A stretch of DNA of 64,000 nucleotides from JAEUJZ01 sp964460115. GTDB taxonomy: Bacteria; Myxococcota_A; Polyangia; Palsa-1104; JAEUJZ01. Below the pieces are notes generated by a model. It made no database searches and was not told the DNA's origin. It saw only the letters and a list, made by a program, of their open reading frames with translations. Positions 62,938 through 64,000 of this stretch are shown piece by piece (the stretch's first letter is position 1; each line of letters starts with the position of its first letter). Where the stretch lies: positions 20,040 to 84,039 of the forward strand of contig CAYWPR010000017.1 of assembly GCA_964460115.1 (NCBI GenBank). The letters are read 5' to 3'. A program made the translations under genes and the position numbers.

Positions 62938-64000
62938 ATGGCAACCCAATCCTCCTCGTCTGCCAATTTCGTCGGCCAGGTACTGGATGAGCGATACCGG
63001 CTGGAAAGCGTACTTGGCACCGGCGGCATGGGTGCCGTCTATTTGGCGCGCGACCTCAAGACCGACGCCGTTTTGGCCATCAAGCTTTTGCATCAGCTTG
63101 GGCCGGGCACCGAAGATCAGCATCAGCGCTTTTTTGATGAAGCGCTGAACATCGGTCAGCTTTTTCATCCCAACATCGTGCAAGTGATCGGCTTTAACAA
63201 AGACAAAGACGGCCGACCTTTCATGATCATGGAGCTTTTGCGCGGCAAAGATCTTTACGACGTCTTGGAAGAGCGCGGCAAACTGCCGTTGCAAAAGGCA
63301 CTGGAGATCGTCGGTCAGGTCGGCAGTGCCTTGCACGCCGCGCACAACATCGGCGTGGCCCATCGCGACATCAAACCGAGCAATATTTTTTTGGCGCGCA
63401 AGGGCAACAGCGAAGGCGAAGAAGTCGAGGTCGTCAAAGTTGTAGATTTCGGGCTGTCCAAAGAAGTGGACAACGAAGCGATGCGCCGCACGGCCCGCGG
63501 CATCATCGTCGGCACATTGGAATATGCCTCGCCCGAGGCAACGACCGGGGACAGCAGCTTGGTCGATTTTCAGTCCGATCAATGGGCGCTGGCGGTGGTG
63601 ACCTACCGCATGCTGTCGGGAAAGTTGCCGTTTGCCGGCGAAAATGTTTTCAAGCTGATTAGCGCCATTCGCGAGCAGCATCCCGTGCCGCTGCGCCGAC
63701 ATGCTCCCGAGCTTCCCGAGCACGTCATCGCCGCCATCGAACGGGCCATGGCCAAAGACAAAGAAAAGCGCTTTGATTCGGTGCAGGATTTTGTACGGGC
63801 TTTAAATGGATTGCCCTCGCTGAGCAAATCGCTTAGCAACGCTGGCGATTCGCGCATCGGCAAGGGCGGGCGGCGCAGCTCGCGCCCTTCAATCAGTGCG
63901 GCCGAGTCCGCGGCGGATTTAAGCAGTGCCTCTCGCCAAATCGAAAAAAAGCCGGAATCGTCAAGCTGGCGCCGGTTGCTTTTGGGGCTGTTTGCGGCGG
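62938..64000 (+). CDS. Ser/Thr protein kinase, partial (continues past the window)
   Basis: The ATG at 62938 starts a Hanks-type kinase; 354 residues are visible. The catalytic domain has YRLESVLGTGGMGAVYLARD (Gly loop), VLAIKLLHQLG (Lys), IGVAHRDIKPSNIFLARKG (catalytic loop HRDIKPSN), VVDFGLSKE (DFG) and VGTLEYASPEATTGDSSLV with Asp-x-Trp at SDQWALAVVTYRML. After a Ser/Arg-rich linker the segment WRRLLLGLFAA begins a membrane helix, suggesting an extracellular sensor. It lies 50 nt after the alpha-2-macroglobulin gene and may be co-transcribed. The truncated kinase at 36052 has the same kind of Gly loop but is otherwise unrelated in position. Confidence 0.93.
   Translation, partial: MATQSSSSANFVGQVLDERYRLESVLGTGGMGAVYLARDLKTDAVLAIKLLHQLGPGTEDQHQRFFDEALNIGQLFHPNIVQVIGFNKDKDGRPFMIMELLRGKDLYDVLEERGKLPLQKALEIVGQVGSALHAAHNIGVAHRDIKPSNIFLARKGNSEGEEVEVVKVVDFGLSKEVDNEAMRRTARGIIVGTLEYASPEATTGDSSLVDFQSDQWALAVVTYRMLSGKLPFAGENVFKLISAIREQHPVPLRRHAPELPEHVIAAIERAMAKDKEKRFDSVQDFVRALNGLPSLSKSLSNAGDSRIGKGGRRSSRPSISAAESAADLSSASRQIEKKPESSSWRRLLLGLFAA

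Overview
The window is GC-rich chromosomal DNA, most likely from a myxobacterium-like deltaproteobacterium (Myxococcota in the broad sense). The pointers are two AgmX/PglI-type tail-domain proteins, a protein whose tail resembles Myxococcus MXAN_5187, a myxobacterial-type VNVRHKGR-like protein at 16947, Hanks-type Ser/Thr kinases, many acyl-CoA dehydrogenases and several lipoproteins. Native genes share a habit of writing Leu-Leu as CTT-TTG, so the hexamer CTTTTG/CAAAAG is common almost everywhere. I see no rRNA, tRNA, CRISPR array or intact transposase. Genus is not determinable by eye.

Layout. 1-7010 (minus strand): a tightly packed run of a Pro/Ala/Lys-rich membrane protein, a TPR protein, a lipoprotein, a cupin, RNase HII, a TPMT-like methyltransferase and a homocysteine S-methyltransferase that leaves the window. 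7190-14432: an RlmI-type rRNA methyltransferase, then the chaperone pair clpB-dnaJ on the other strand, then a secreted alpha/beta hydrolase. 13827-15916: an alkylation-repair pair, Ada-AraC-AlkA fusion plus Ogt, coupled by ATGA. A 180-bp inverted-repeat element follows. 16174-26088: mostly poorly known envelope or membrane proteins with glutaredoxin and RsfS among them. 26237-32269: valS, a long-chain acyl-CoA synthetase and a CorA transporter.

32493-36125 is the accessory part. It holds a seven-blade propeller lipoprotein whose 3' end has decayed, a serine-recombinase fragment carrying a CAAAT repeat, a two-gene ABC-ATPase plus DUF3226 (TOPRIM-like) cassette that resembles OLD/PARIS anti-phage systems, a cluster of GACGTC palindromes, and a 5' fragment of a Ser/Thr kinase gene. 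The CTTTTG signature is missing from 33564-36125, which supports recent transfer. The ATPase/DUF3226 pair is my best candidate for an undescribed system.

36126-43430 is a fatty-acid or branched-chain acid degradation block: four acyl-CoA dehydrogenases and a cobalamin-binding mutase subunit, with nested palindromes between the first two divergent genes that look like an acyl-CoA-responsive operator. AgmX-tail proteins sit inside it. 43441-46612 encodes a DUF58/VWA pair without its usual MoxR partner. 46549-49420 is dapD-dapE-class IV aminotransferase, all with 4-nt overlaps (lysine/diaminopimelate pathway). trmFO, an RluD-like pseudouridine synthase, a LolC/E-type permease, an NCS1 transporter, a DHH phosphoesterase and a DUF486 protein follow. 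The window ends with a 2073-residue bacterial alpha-2-macroglobulin that lacks the thioester cysteine and the start of a Ser/Thr kinase.
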